The notes beneath the pieces were generated by a model that did no database searches, had not been told where the DNA came from, and worked only from the letters and a program-made list of their open reading frames with translations. A stretch of DNA of 8,019 nt, taken from assembly GCA_959019945.1 (NCBI GenBank), contig CAUEQD010000039.1, positions 1 to 8,019 on the forward strand, written 5' to 3'. The number at the start of each line of letters is the position of its first letter. Positions within the stretch are counted from its first letter, which is position 1. The stretch is from an uncultured Collinsella sp. (GTDB lineage Bacteria > Actinomycetota > Coriobacteriia > Coriobacteriales > Coriobacteriaceae). The position numbers and the translations under genes are program-made. Below are positions 1 through 5,678 of the stretch, piece after piece.

Positions 1-290
1 CCGAGCAGACGGTTCCACCAAGCGTTGACCATGCGGCGGACGGGGCCGGGCTTGCGATCGCGTTCGCGCCGGCGACGTGTGGCTTGGCTGCTATCGGGCC
101 CGCCGGCGTTGCGCTGACTCAGCTCTTGGATGCGTGCGAGTTCCTCGGCAGTGTGCGAGGCAGGGAAGAGGCCGTTCTCGATGCGGCCGCCTTGGGCCTT
201 CGCGGCGCCGTCTCTCGATGCAGCGGGGTTGGAGACGCCGTTGCGGCGGGCGATGGCGCGGCGAATGCTATCGAGGGGCGTGATGCTCAA
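1..290 (-). CDS. Hypothetical protein, N-terminal part, TTG start, cut by window edge
   Basis: An open frame of 96 codons runs from a TTG at 290..288 to the window edge without a stop. The start is supported by AAAGGA (complement of 298..303) seven bases upstream and by strongly G/C-ending codons in this frame. The product begins MSITPLDSIRRAIARRNG. A polar low-complexity stretch follows (residues ~20-70, rich in Ala, Gly, Ser, Gln), then a very basic cluster (about residues 72-86: TRRRRERDRKPGPVRR) and a Trp-containing segment (MVNAWWNRLL) at the cut. I recognise no domain. The basic stretch before an aromatic/hydrophobic turn could mark a cytoplasmic tail ahead of a membrane segment or a nucleic-acid-binding patch, but the rest lies outside the window. 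It is divergent from the lactate permease gene, so the two may share a control region. Confidence 0.66.
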   Translation of the reverse strand, partial: MSITPLDSIRRAIARRNGVSNPAASRDGAAKAQGGRIENGLFPASHTAEELARIQELSQRNAGGPDSSQATRRRRERDRKPGPVRRMVNAWWNRLL

Positions 291-470
291 AGCGGAGTCC
301 TTTCTATTGCTGCGCTTTAGTATAGACGCGACGGTGTTCGCTCGTGTTTTTGAACGGATTGTTCAATAATTTCGGCGGGCGGCTGTAATTTGTCGGTAAA
401 CGTGCGGTATCCTGTTGAAGTTTTGTGACACCCCCGATGCCGCCCACGCGGTACCAAGGAGCTTCTACCT
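291..470. promoter_or_regulatory. Divergent intergenic region with dyad and weak promoter elements
   Basis: This 180-bp gap separates two divergently read genes. At 350..366 there is an inverted repeat, TTGAAC-N5-GTTCAA, with further A/T pairing outside it (347-348 with 368-369). On the minus strand TATACT (complement of 319..324) is a good -10 candidate for the TTG-start gene, with predicted transcription start near 312, but no convincing -35 precedes it. On the plus strand TATCCT at 408..413 is a weak -10 candidate for the permease gene. The permease ribosome site is AAGGAG at 456..461, nine bases before the ATG. The dyad could be an operator for one or both genes; its regulator is unknown. 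Confidence 0.4.
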
Positions 471-2042
471 ATGGACGTCGCCGCATTCTTACTGGCTCTT
501 GTGCCGATTATTTGGCTGGTCGTGATGCTGCTGTGCTTTAAATGGCCAGCTTGGAAGGCCGCTATCGGATCGTTTGTCCTTTCGTGCTTGCTTGCCTTCG
601 CATGGTGGCACCTGCCGGCAGCGCAGATCGCGACCGCCTCGCTCGAAGGTTTTTTGATGGCTCTGTGGCCCATCGTCCTGGTGATCATCGCCGCGGTGTT
701 CACGTATAACCTGTGCGTTCGTACGGGCGCCATGGACGTGATCGGCAGCATGATCACCTCCATCAGCAGCGACCGCCGTCTGCTGGCGCTGCTCGTGGCT
801 TGGTGCTTCGGTGGCTTTATGGAGGGCATGGCCGGCTTCGGTACCGCTGTCGCCATTCCCGCCGGCATGCTCGCGGGCCTGGGCTTTGAGGCCGTGCCTG
901 CCGTGCTCATCTGCCTGCTGGCCAACGGCGTGCCCACGCCCTACGGCTCCATCGGCATCCCCACGGTGTCCGTTGCCGACCTGGTGGGTTTGGATTCCCT
1001 TCACCTAGCGACCGTTCAGCTGGTGCAGCTCGCACCGTTCTTTGTGGTGATGCCGCTATTTATTGTGCTGGTTGCGGGCCGTGTTGCCGATGACCAGGGC
1101 AATGCCGCGAGTGTGGGCGAGCGTCTGCACGGTGTTGCCGGCGTGGCGTTGCTCTCCGGCGTGTCGTTTGTCGGCGCGGCTCTGGTCGTTGCCATGTTTG
1201 TGGGCCCCGAGCTGGCCGTGGTCGTAGGATCCATCGTTTCGCTCGCGCTGACAGCTGCGCTTGCCATGCGTGCCGAGAAGTCGGGGCATCTGGACGCACG
1301 CTTTCACATGAATATCGAGGCGGGGGAGAAGCTCACCGTTAAGTCGGCGCTTTCGGCCTGGTCGTGCTTCATCCTGATCTTTGTGTTGCTGCTGGGCACG
1401 TCTAACCTGGTACCCGCCGTGCATGCTGCGCTCGCGCCGTTTGCGAGCCACGTGCAGGTGTATTGCGGTGAGAATCCCGGTACGCTTACGTTTTCGTGGA
1501 TCAACACGCCAGGCGTCTGGATTTTCCTGGCGGCGTTTGTCGGCGGTGCCATTCAGGGCGCTTCGCCGCGCATGATGGGCGAGGTGCTGGTCGCGACTGT
1601 GAAGCAGATGACGCCGACGGTGATCACGATGCTTTCGGTACTGGGCTGCGCCAAGGTGATGGGCTATGCCGGCATGATTTCGTCGATCAGTGCGTTTTGC
1701 ATTGCGGTCGCCGGCGGTCTCTACCCGATTCTGGCTCCGTGGATCGGCGCAGTCGGTGCGTTCGTGACCGGCTCGGGCACGTCCTCGGGCATGCTGTTTG
1801 GTCCCATTCAGAGCCAGGCCGCCGCTGCGCTGGGTGTGAGCGACTACTGGATGGTCGCATTGAACGCCCTGGGCGTCGCCGCTGGTAAGATGATCTCGCC
1901 GCAGACCCTCGCCATTGGTCTTGCCGCCGTGCACGTGCGCGGTAAGGATGCCGAACTCCTGGGCGCGGTGCTGCCCTACGCTGCCGGCATGCTGGTCCTG
2001 ATGAGCGCCATAGCCATGCTCGGCCAAAACCTGCCGCTGTAG
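471..2042 (+). CDS. lctP: L-lactate permease (LctP/LldP family)
   Basis: A 523-residue, strongly hydrophobic protein with a dozen or so likely membrane spans; it belongs by sequence to the lactate permease family (TC 2.A.14), whose members move L- and D-lactate or glycolate with protons across the cytoplasmic membrane. Family hallmarks are visible: GGFMEGMAGFGTAVAIP at residues 114-130 (compare GAFLEGAAGFGAPVAI in E. coli LldP), GVPTPYGSIGIPT at 153-165, and a C-terminal region with a GSGTSSGMLFGPIQ segment followed by KMISPQTLAIG. The length is slightly below the ~550 residues usual in proteobacteria. The start ATG has AAGGAG nine bases upstream and the hydrophobic segment begins at once, as expected. 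No lactate dehydrogenase or lactate-utilisation gene is adjacent, so direction (uptake or export of fermentation lactate) cannot be told. The stop codon abuts a repeat hairpin that probably ends the transcript. Confidence 0.93.
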   Translation: MDVAAFLLALVPIIWLVVMLLCFKWPAWKAAIGSFVLSCLLAFAWWHLPAAQIATASLEGFLMALWPIVLVIIAAVFTYNLCVRTGAMDVIGSMITSISSDRRLLALLVAWCFGGFMEGMAGFGTAVAIPAGMLAGLGFEAVPAVLICLLANGVPTPYGSIGIPTVSVADLVGLDSLHLATVQLVQLAPFFVVMPLFIVLVAGRVADDQGNAASVGERLHGVAGVALLSGVSFVGAALVVAMFVGPELAVVVGSIVSLALTAALAMRAEKSGHLDARFHMNIEAGEKLTVKSALSAWSCFILIFVLLLGTSNLVPAVHAALAPFASHVQVYCGENPGTLTFSWINTPGVWIFLAAFVGGAIQGASPRMMGEVLVATVKQMTPTVITMLSVLGCAKVMGYAGMISSISAFCIAVAGGLYPILAPWIGAVGAFVTGSGTSSGMLFGPIQSQAAAALGVSDYWMVALNALGVAAGKMISPQTLAIGLAAVHVRGKDAELLGAVLPYAAGMLVLMSAIAMLGQNLPL

Positions 2043-2102
2043 TCGGCACTTAGGGACGTTCCTTATATGCCGGCACTTTGGGAACGTCCCTAAGTGCCGG
2101 CA
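2043..2102. repeat. Long inverted repeat directly after lctP stop, with alternative fold
   Basis: The arms 2043-2062 and 2081-2100 (CGGCACTTAGGGACGTTCC and its complement) match at 19 of 20 positions, and the outermost pair would be a U·G in RNA. The 18-nt loop begins a second copy of the arm sequence: TGCCGGCACTT at 2068-2078 can instead pair with AAGTGCCGGCA at 2092-2102. Two mutually exclusive hairpins are therefore possible. It starts one base after the permease stop codon and has no T-run, so it is a repeat element that may protect the 3' end or help termination rather than a classical intrinsic terminator. Confidence 0.75.
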
Positions 2103-2139
2103 TCCGGGGGCGCTCCTTGAATGTTGCCTGTTCAAGAGT

Positions 2140-2183
2140 GTTCCCAATGACTAGGCGTTTAAAAACGTCCCCAATGACTAGGC
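2140..2183. repeat. Direct repeat pair, core CCCAATGACTAGGC
   Basis: The 14-mer CCCAATGACTAGGC occurs at 2143-2156 and again at 2170-2183, exactly 27 bp apart; extending left gives 16 of 17 matches (2140-2156 and 2167-2183). The second unit starts AACGTCCC (2164-2171), the same eight bases found at 2083-2090 in the upstream inverted repeat, where they are followed by TAAGTGCCGG rather than CAATGACTAGG. The two structures therefore look like related members of one dispersed repeat family. A short palindrome CGTTT/AAACG lies between the units. Confidence 0.65.
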
Positions 2184-2208
2184 CGCTTGCCTGCGATTTT
2201 TGACCGTT

Positions 2209-2279
2209 GGGCGGGCTTGCCGCCCTTGCCGCAAAAACGTTTTTGCATATCGGGTACAACGGGCTTTACGTGAGTAAAG
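2209..2279. promoter_or_regulatory. pckA upstream region: perfect 16-bp palindrome and second dyad
   Basis: GCAAAAACGTTTTTGC at 2231-2246 is a perfect 16-base palindrome with a central CG, the general form of LacI/CcpA-family operators. A second dyad, CTTTAC-GTGA-GTAAAG, lies at 2264-2279, and a GC-rich hairpin GGGCGG/CCGCCC at 2209-2225 precedes both. No strong -35/-10 pair is obvious; TTGCAT (2243-2248) with TTTACG (2265-2270) is only a weak candidate that would place the palindrome over the -35. Regulation of a gluconeogenic enzyme by a carbon-responsive repressor is plausible but not shown. Confidence 0.45.
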
Positions 2280-2320
2280 TGCGCGTCGCGTCCACGTGTC
2301 GCGTTTTTAAAGGAGGCCCC

Positions 2321-3991
2321 ATGCCTGGTGTTACCCCTGCAGAAGTTCTGTCCAACTTTGGTATTACGCTCGTTGAAGATCCCGCCGAGAATCAACCCCG
2401 TCTGCTGGTGGACCTGCCGGCGGCAGAGCTTGTCGAGCACGCTATTCGTCGCAAAGAGGGCCGTATGGCTTCTAATGGCGCGCTCGTGATCGAGACGGGG
2501 GAGCGCACTGGTCGTTCGCCCAACGATCGTTTTATCGTTGACACCCCCGATGTTCACGACAAGATCGCCTGGGGTGCGGTCAACCGCCCACTGTCCGTCG
2601 AGAGCTATGAGGCCATCAAGGCCGGCATCGTCGACTATCTCAACGAGCGCGACGTGTTCGTCACGCGCGGCATGGCGGGCGCTGACCGCAACCACACGCG
2701 TCGCCTGCTTGTTGCCTGCGAGCGTGCCAGCCAGGCACTCTTCATTAAGCAAATGCTCGCCCGTCCGCTCGCCCGCGAAATCGCGCGCACCGGCGAGCCC
2801 GACTTCTGCGTGCTCGCAGCGCCCGGTTACCAGTGCGACCCCGCCATCAAGGGCCTCAACTCCAGTGCCGCCGTGGTCATCAACTTCCAGGAGCGCGTGA
2901 TTTTGGTCGCGGGTACCGGCTACTCCGGCGAAATCAAAAAGTCCATCTTCAGTGTCATGAACTACCTGCTGCCTGTCGAGGACGACGTGCTGCCCATGCA
3001 TTGCTCGGCCAGCATGGACCCCGTCACGCACGAGACCGCCGTGTTCTTTGGCCTGTCCGGCACCGGCAAGACCACGCTTTCGGCCAATCCCACGCGCCTG
3101 CTGATCGGCGACGACGAGCACGGTTGGTCCGACATGGGTATCTTCAACATCGAGGGTGGCTGCTACGCCAAATGCGAGGGCCTGGACGCGTTCCACGAGC
3201 CTGAGATCTTCAACGCCGTCCGTTTTGGCGCCATTTGCGAAAACGTGGTGCTCGACGAGAACCGCAAGCCCAACTACGACGACATCTCGATCACGCACAA
3301 CACGCGCGTGGCCTATCCCGTGGAGCACATTCCTAACGCGTGGACTAAGGGCATGGGCACCACTCCGAGTGTCGTGCTGTTCCTGACTTGCGACGCTTTT
3401 GGCGTGCTGCCGCCCATCTCGCGCCTGACGGCCGACGCCGCCATGTACCACTTTGTGACGGGCTTTACGGCTAAGATTCCCGGCACCGAGGTCGGCGTCA
3501 CCGAGCCCACGCCCACGTTCTCTTCGCTGTTCGGCGAGCCGTTTATGCCGCTCGACCCCATGGTTTACGCCAAGATGCTTGGCGAGCGCATTGCCGACGG
3601 CCGCACGCGCGTGTACCTGGTCAACACCGGCTGGATCGGCGGCGGCTACGGCGTGGGCCATCGCATCGAGCTTGCCTACACGCGCTCGCTGGTCGCGCGC
3701 GCCCTCGACGGCACCATCGAGGACAGCGAGTTCGTGCACGACGACATCTTTAACGTCGACATTCCCACAACGTGCCACGGTGTGCCCGACGGCATCCTGG
3801 TGCCGCGCCAGTACTGGCAGAGCACCGCTCGTTACGACGAGGCTGCACACAACCTGGCCGTGATGTTCGAGGAGAACTTCGAGAAGAAGTACTCGCACCT
3901 GCCCGAGTCCGTCAAAGCCGCCGGCCCGCACGCCCAGGTGTTCGCCGAGGCCCGTCATCGCGGCCGCGGCCTGCTGGGGCTCCGCCACTAG
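2321..3991 (+). CDS. pckA: Phosphoenolpyruvate carboxykinase (ATP)
   Basis: A 556-residue cytoplasmic enzyme that interconverts oxaloacetate plus ATP with PEP, ADP and CO2. It works in gluconeogenesis or, in many gut anaerobes, in the CO2-fixing direction. Nearly every landmark of the ATP-type family is present at almost the same positions as in the E. coli enzyme: RSPNDRF with Arg65 (substrate binding); the metal/substrate lysines in YSGEIKK (206-207); His227; the P-loop GLSGTGKTTLS at 244-254; the LIGDDEHGW segment with the metal-binding aspartates 264-265; a PGTEVGVTEP segment; and GWIGGGYGVGHR starting at 437. The frame is open to 2207, but ATG 2321 is preferred because AGGAGG sits at 2311-2316 just before it and the family begins near here. 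The C-terminus is odd: after the usual AAGP end there is an extra tail of about 20 residues, ending RHRGRGLLGLRH. A hairpin terminator follows 20 bp after the stop. Confidence 0.96.
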   Translation: MPGVTPAEVLSNFGITLVEDPAENQPRLLVDLPAAELVEHAIRRKEGRMASNGALVIETGERTGRSPNDRFIVDTPDVHDKIAWGAVNRPLSVESYEAIKAGIVDYLNERDVFVTRGMAGADRNHTRRLLVACERASQALFIKQMLARPLAREIARTGEPDFCVLAAPGYQCDPAIKGLNSSAAVVINFQERVILVAGTGYSGEIKKSIFSVMNYLLPVEDDVLPMHCSASMDPVTHETAVFFGLSGTGKTTLSANPTRLLIGDDEHGWSDMGIFNIEGGCYAKCEGLDAFHEPEIFNAVRFGAICENVVLDENRKPNYDDISITHNTRVAYPVEHIPNAWTKGMGTTPSVVLFLTCDAFGVLPPISRLTADAAMYHFVTGFTAKIPGTEVGVTEPTPTFSSLFGEPFMPLDPMVYAKMLGERIADGRTRVYLVNTGWIGGGYGVGHRIELAYTRSLVARALDGTIEDSEFVHDDIFNVDIPTTCHGVPDGILVPRQYWQSTARYDEAAHNLAVMFEENFEKKYSHLPESVKAAGPHAQVFAEARHRGRGLLGLRH

Positions 3992-4010
3992 CGTCGCCTC
4001 GAGTCCATAT

Positions 4011-4047
4011 CCACCACAAAGGGTACAGGCACCTTTGTGGTGGTTTT
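4011..4047 (+). terminator. Hairpin repeat copy 1, terminator of pckA
   Basis: A perfect 12-bp stem, CCACCACAAAGG (4011-4022) with CCTTTGTGGTGG (4032-4043), loop GTACAGGCA, then TTTT (4044-4047). It sits 20 bp after the pckA stop and has the form of an intrinsic terminator. It is one of four related copies in the window (others at 4966, 6543 and 6951); here the loop reads ACAGGC on the plus strand. Confidence 0.85.
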
Positions 4048-4074
4048 GCTCACGTGGATGACTCGGGTTACAAT
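4046..4074 (+). promoter_or_regulatory. Sigma-70-type promoter for the B3/B4 gene leader
   Basis: TTGCTC (4046-4051) and TACAAT (4069-4074) are separated by exactly 17 bp. The -10 matches consensus at five of six positions and the -35 has the TTG core. The -35 overlaps the T-tail of the preceding terminator, so a new transcript would start near 4081, right after pckA transcription ends. This leaves a leader of about 135 nt before the GTG start at 4217. Confidence 0.6.
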
Positions 4075-4115
4075 ACGCCTGACATATCGTCCCCTTCTCC
4101 GGATGGGGACAGCGT

Positions 4116-4178
4116 AAGCGTTCTTGTGACGGCACCGTAGGACTTTGAAGGTGGTCGTTGTAAGGGCGCTTTTTGTTT
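4116..4178 (+). terminator. Leader terminator-like hairpin (attenuator or end of a small RNA)
   Basis: Positions 4116-4136 pair with 4150-4171 in 21 base pairs (15 Watson-Crick, 6 G·U) with one bulged G at 4154 and a 13-nt loop. The stem runs straight into TTTTTGTTT at 4170-4178. This is the layout of an intrinsic terminator lying between the promoter at 4046-4074 and the start codon at 4217. Upstream, GTCCCC/GGGGAC (4089-4094, 4105-4110) can form another small hairpin. I recognise no known riboswitch or T-box consensus, and no clear antiterminator pairing. Either the leader controls the downstream gene by attenuation, or 4081-4178 is a separate RNA of about 95 nt. Confidence 0.5.
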
Positions 4179-4216
4179 AGGCGCTCGCGTTGGCGCGAAT
4201 CGTGAAGGGAGCATGT

Positions 4217-4936
4217 GTGAAGAGCTTTATTGCCGAGGATTCATTCTGGGAGCTGTTTCCGCAGGCAGCGGTCGGTGTTGTGGTCGTGGAGGACATGAAG
4301 CCCACGGCTCAGATTCCTCAAGAGGACGTGGATGCGATTGCGGCGTTGCTCGACCGCGCCAATATCGATGCGGAGCGTCATCTGACCAGCGATACTATCA
4401 GCGAGAACGCACCGGTCAAGGCATGGCGCGAGGCCTATCGTCTGTTCAAGACCAAAAAGGGCGCGCGTTGCTCAATCGAGAACCTGCTCAAACGCGTGCT
4501 CAAAGGCAAGCCGGTGGGCCACATTGCGCCCGCGGTGGACATCTACAACACGGTGTCGTTGACCTACGCGCTGCCCGTCGGAGGCGAGGACCTACATGCG
4601 ATCGAGGGAGACCTTCGCCTGAAGGTGACCGACGGTGGCGATGCGTTCTGGCCGCTTGGCGAGGAGGCGGACGATCCGACGCTGCCCGGCGAGCTCGCCT
4701 ACATCGATGATGCGGGCGCCGTGTGCCGCTGCTGGAACTGGCGCGACGGCGTTCGAACGGCGCTGTCCGATGATTCGGCCGATGCGTTCCTGGCGATTGA
4801 GTGCGTGGAGCCCGAGCGGATGGGGGATTGCCAGGCTGCCGTTGATCGTCTCGCCGAGTTGCTCGAGCGTTATCTGGGCGCTACGGTTGTCGTTAAGACG
4901 CTTGTGACCCGCGACAATCCCTGCGTGGAGCTGTAG
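4217..4936 (+). CDS. Stand-alone B3/B4 tRNA-binding domain protein
   Basis: A 239-residue soluble protein that looks like a free-standing B3/B4 domain, the fold that in the beta subunit of phenylalanyl-tRNA synthetase binds and edits mischarged tRNA. Visible family segments are SIENLLKRVLKGKP (residues 86 on), VDIYNTVSLTYALPVGGED (107-125), FWPLGEE (144-150), PGELAYIDD (157-165) and RCWNWRDG (171-178). The in-frame TTG at 4190 is a possible earlier start, but GTG at 4217 is chosen because AAGGGAG (4205-4211) lies five bases before it and nothing comparable precedes 4190. The usual family length of about 220-240 residues fits. By homology it may deacylate or bind a mischarged tRNA or act on a free amino acid; its real substrate is unknown. 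A promoter and a leader hairpin lie upstream, and a copy of the CCACCAC hairpin repeat follows 30 bp after the stop. Confidence 0.85.
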   Translation: MKSFIAEDSFWELFPQAAVGVVVVEDMKPTAQIPQEDVDAIAALLDRANIDAERHLTSDTISENAPVKAWREAYRLFKTKKGARCSIENLLKRVLKGKPVGHIAPAVDIYNTVSLTYALPVGGEDLHAIEGDLRLKVTDGGDAFWPLGEEADDPTLPGELAYIDDAGAVCRCWNWRDGVRTALSDDSADAFLAIECVEPERMGDCQAAVDRLAELLERYLGATVVVKTLVTRDNPCVEL

Positions 4937-4965
4937 CGACGCCTGCGGATCATGTTCGCCGGCCC

Positions 4966-5006
4966 AAACCACCACAAAGGTGCCTGTCCTCTTTGTGGTG
5001 GTTTTT
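4966..5006 (+). terminator. Hairpin repeat copy 2, terminator of the B3/B4 gene
   Basis: A perfect 14-bp stem, AAACCACCACAAAG (4966-4979) with CTTTGTGGTGGTTT (4991-5004), 11-nt loop GTGCCTGTCCT, T-run 5002-5006. The loop reads GCCTGTCC on the plus strand, the reverse of copies 1 and 3. The A-tract before the stem means it could also stop transcription on the minus strand. Confidence 0.87.
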
Positions 5007-5075
5007 ATGTTGATGGGTTAACAAATAGGGCGTGCAGGGCTGCCGGCCGTTAAGTACGGCTAAGATGTTTACCCG

Positions 5076-5100
5076 TTAGCATTATGCAAGCGAAAGGCGG
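5076..5100 (+). promoter_or_regulatory. Dyad and ribosome site upstream of marR
   Basis: GCATTATGC (5079-5087) is a perfect 9-base palindrome lying 22 bp before the marR ATG, with partial symmetry beyond it (T5077/A5089). Position and size suit an autoregulatory site for the MarR protein, but this is a guess. The ribosome site is AAAGG at 5093-5097 (followed by CGG), within the usual distance of the ATG at 5110. TAAGAT at 5061-5066 is a possible -10 with no clear -35. Confidence 0.3.
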
Positions 5101-5109
5101 TCGTCTCCC

Positions 5110-5559
5110 ATGCAGCAGAGCGACGAGACACGTTTCGAGGACTTTGTCGGACTGATCAGCGGACTCTACAAGGAGATCCAGCGCATTAAGACGTCTGAGG
5201 GCGCAAGGCTGGGTCTCAAGGGCTCCGACGTTATGTGCCTGTACTATCTTGAGCGCAGCAAGGACGGCCTGACTGGCGCCGACCTGGCTCGCATGGCAGG
5301 CGTGACCCGCGCCGCCGTCTCGCGTACGCTGGCGCATCTGGAGGAGGGTGGCTACGTCGAGGTCGATGATTCGGGCGATGCCGCCGTTAAGTATCGTGCT
5401 CCGGTGCGCCTGACCGCTCTGGGCGGCGAGAGCATGAGCGAGGCGGACCGCATCATTCGCGAGGTGCTCGATACCACCGGTAAGGCTATGGGTGTGGAGC
5501 AGCGCGAGCAGATGTATGCGTCGCTGCGCACGATTCTCAACACCCTGCGCGAGATCTAA
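5110..5559 (+). CDS. MarR-family transcriptional regulator
   Basis: A 149-residue protein with the MarR layout: an N-terminal dimerisation helix (about 8-28), a winged helix-turn-helix in the middle (LTGADLARMAGVTRAAVSRTLAHLEEGGYV, residues 54-83), the wing (DDSGDAAVKYRAPVRLTALG, about 86-105), and a C-terminal helix (110-148) that completes the dimer interface. Such proteins bind palindromic DNA as dimers and are released by small ligands. No conserved redox Cys pair is seen; the only Cys is Cys43. No terminator separates it from the DegV gene 119 bp downstream, so the two may be co-transcribed. This suggests, but does not show, a role tied to lipid metabolism; FabT, a MarR protein controlling fatty acid synthesis in firmicutes, is a loose parallel. 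Confidence 0.9.
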   Translation: MQQSDETRFEDFVGLISGLYKEIQRIKTSEGARLGLKGSDVMCLYYLERSKDGLTGADLARMAGVTRAAVSRTLAHLEEGGYVEVDDSGDAAVKYRAPVRLTALGGESMSEADRIIREVLDTTGKAMGVEQREQMYASLRTILNTLREI

Positions 5560-5678
5560 GGCCGCCAAGGCATTTGCTTCCAATTAACAACTGCATAGTC
5601 CCGTTTGAGTGCGTATGCCGTGCCGGGGCATTGCTGTCAAAATTCCCCGCGAGAGGTCCGCGAAAGAAAGGATTCGCT

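Noticed and set aside
317..1004. Minus-strand frames over the start of lctP
   Set aside because: They overlap the signature-bearing part of the permease and encode His/Gln/Arg-rich sequence without any start signal.
1056..2147. Long minus-strand frame opposite lctP
   Set aside because: His/Arg-rich product typical of antisense to a GC-rich membrane protein gene; no ribosome site and no family resemblance.
4058..4117. Possible leader peptide of 19 residues upstream of the B3/B4 gene
   Set aside because: Its ATG lies upstream of the predicted transcription start, it has no ribosome site, and it holds no run of a single amino acid.
2159..4135. Very long open frame on the minus strand opposite pckA (658 codons)
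   Set aside because: It is the mirror of a high-GC gene: pckA on the plus strand has every catalytic motif in place, and the minus frame gives a composition rich in His, Arg, Ala, Val and Gly with no recognisable domain.
4081..4178. T-box riboswitch for the tRNA-related gene
   Set aside because: GAAGGTGGTCG at 4147-4157 only faintly resembles the T-box core; the leader is too short for a specifier stem, and the T-box sequence GGTGGNACCGCG is absent.
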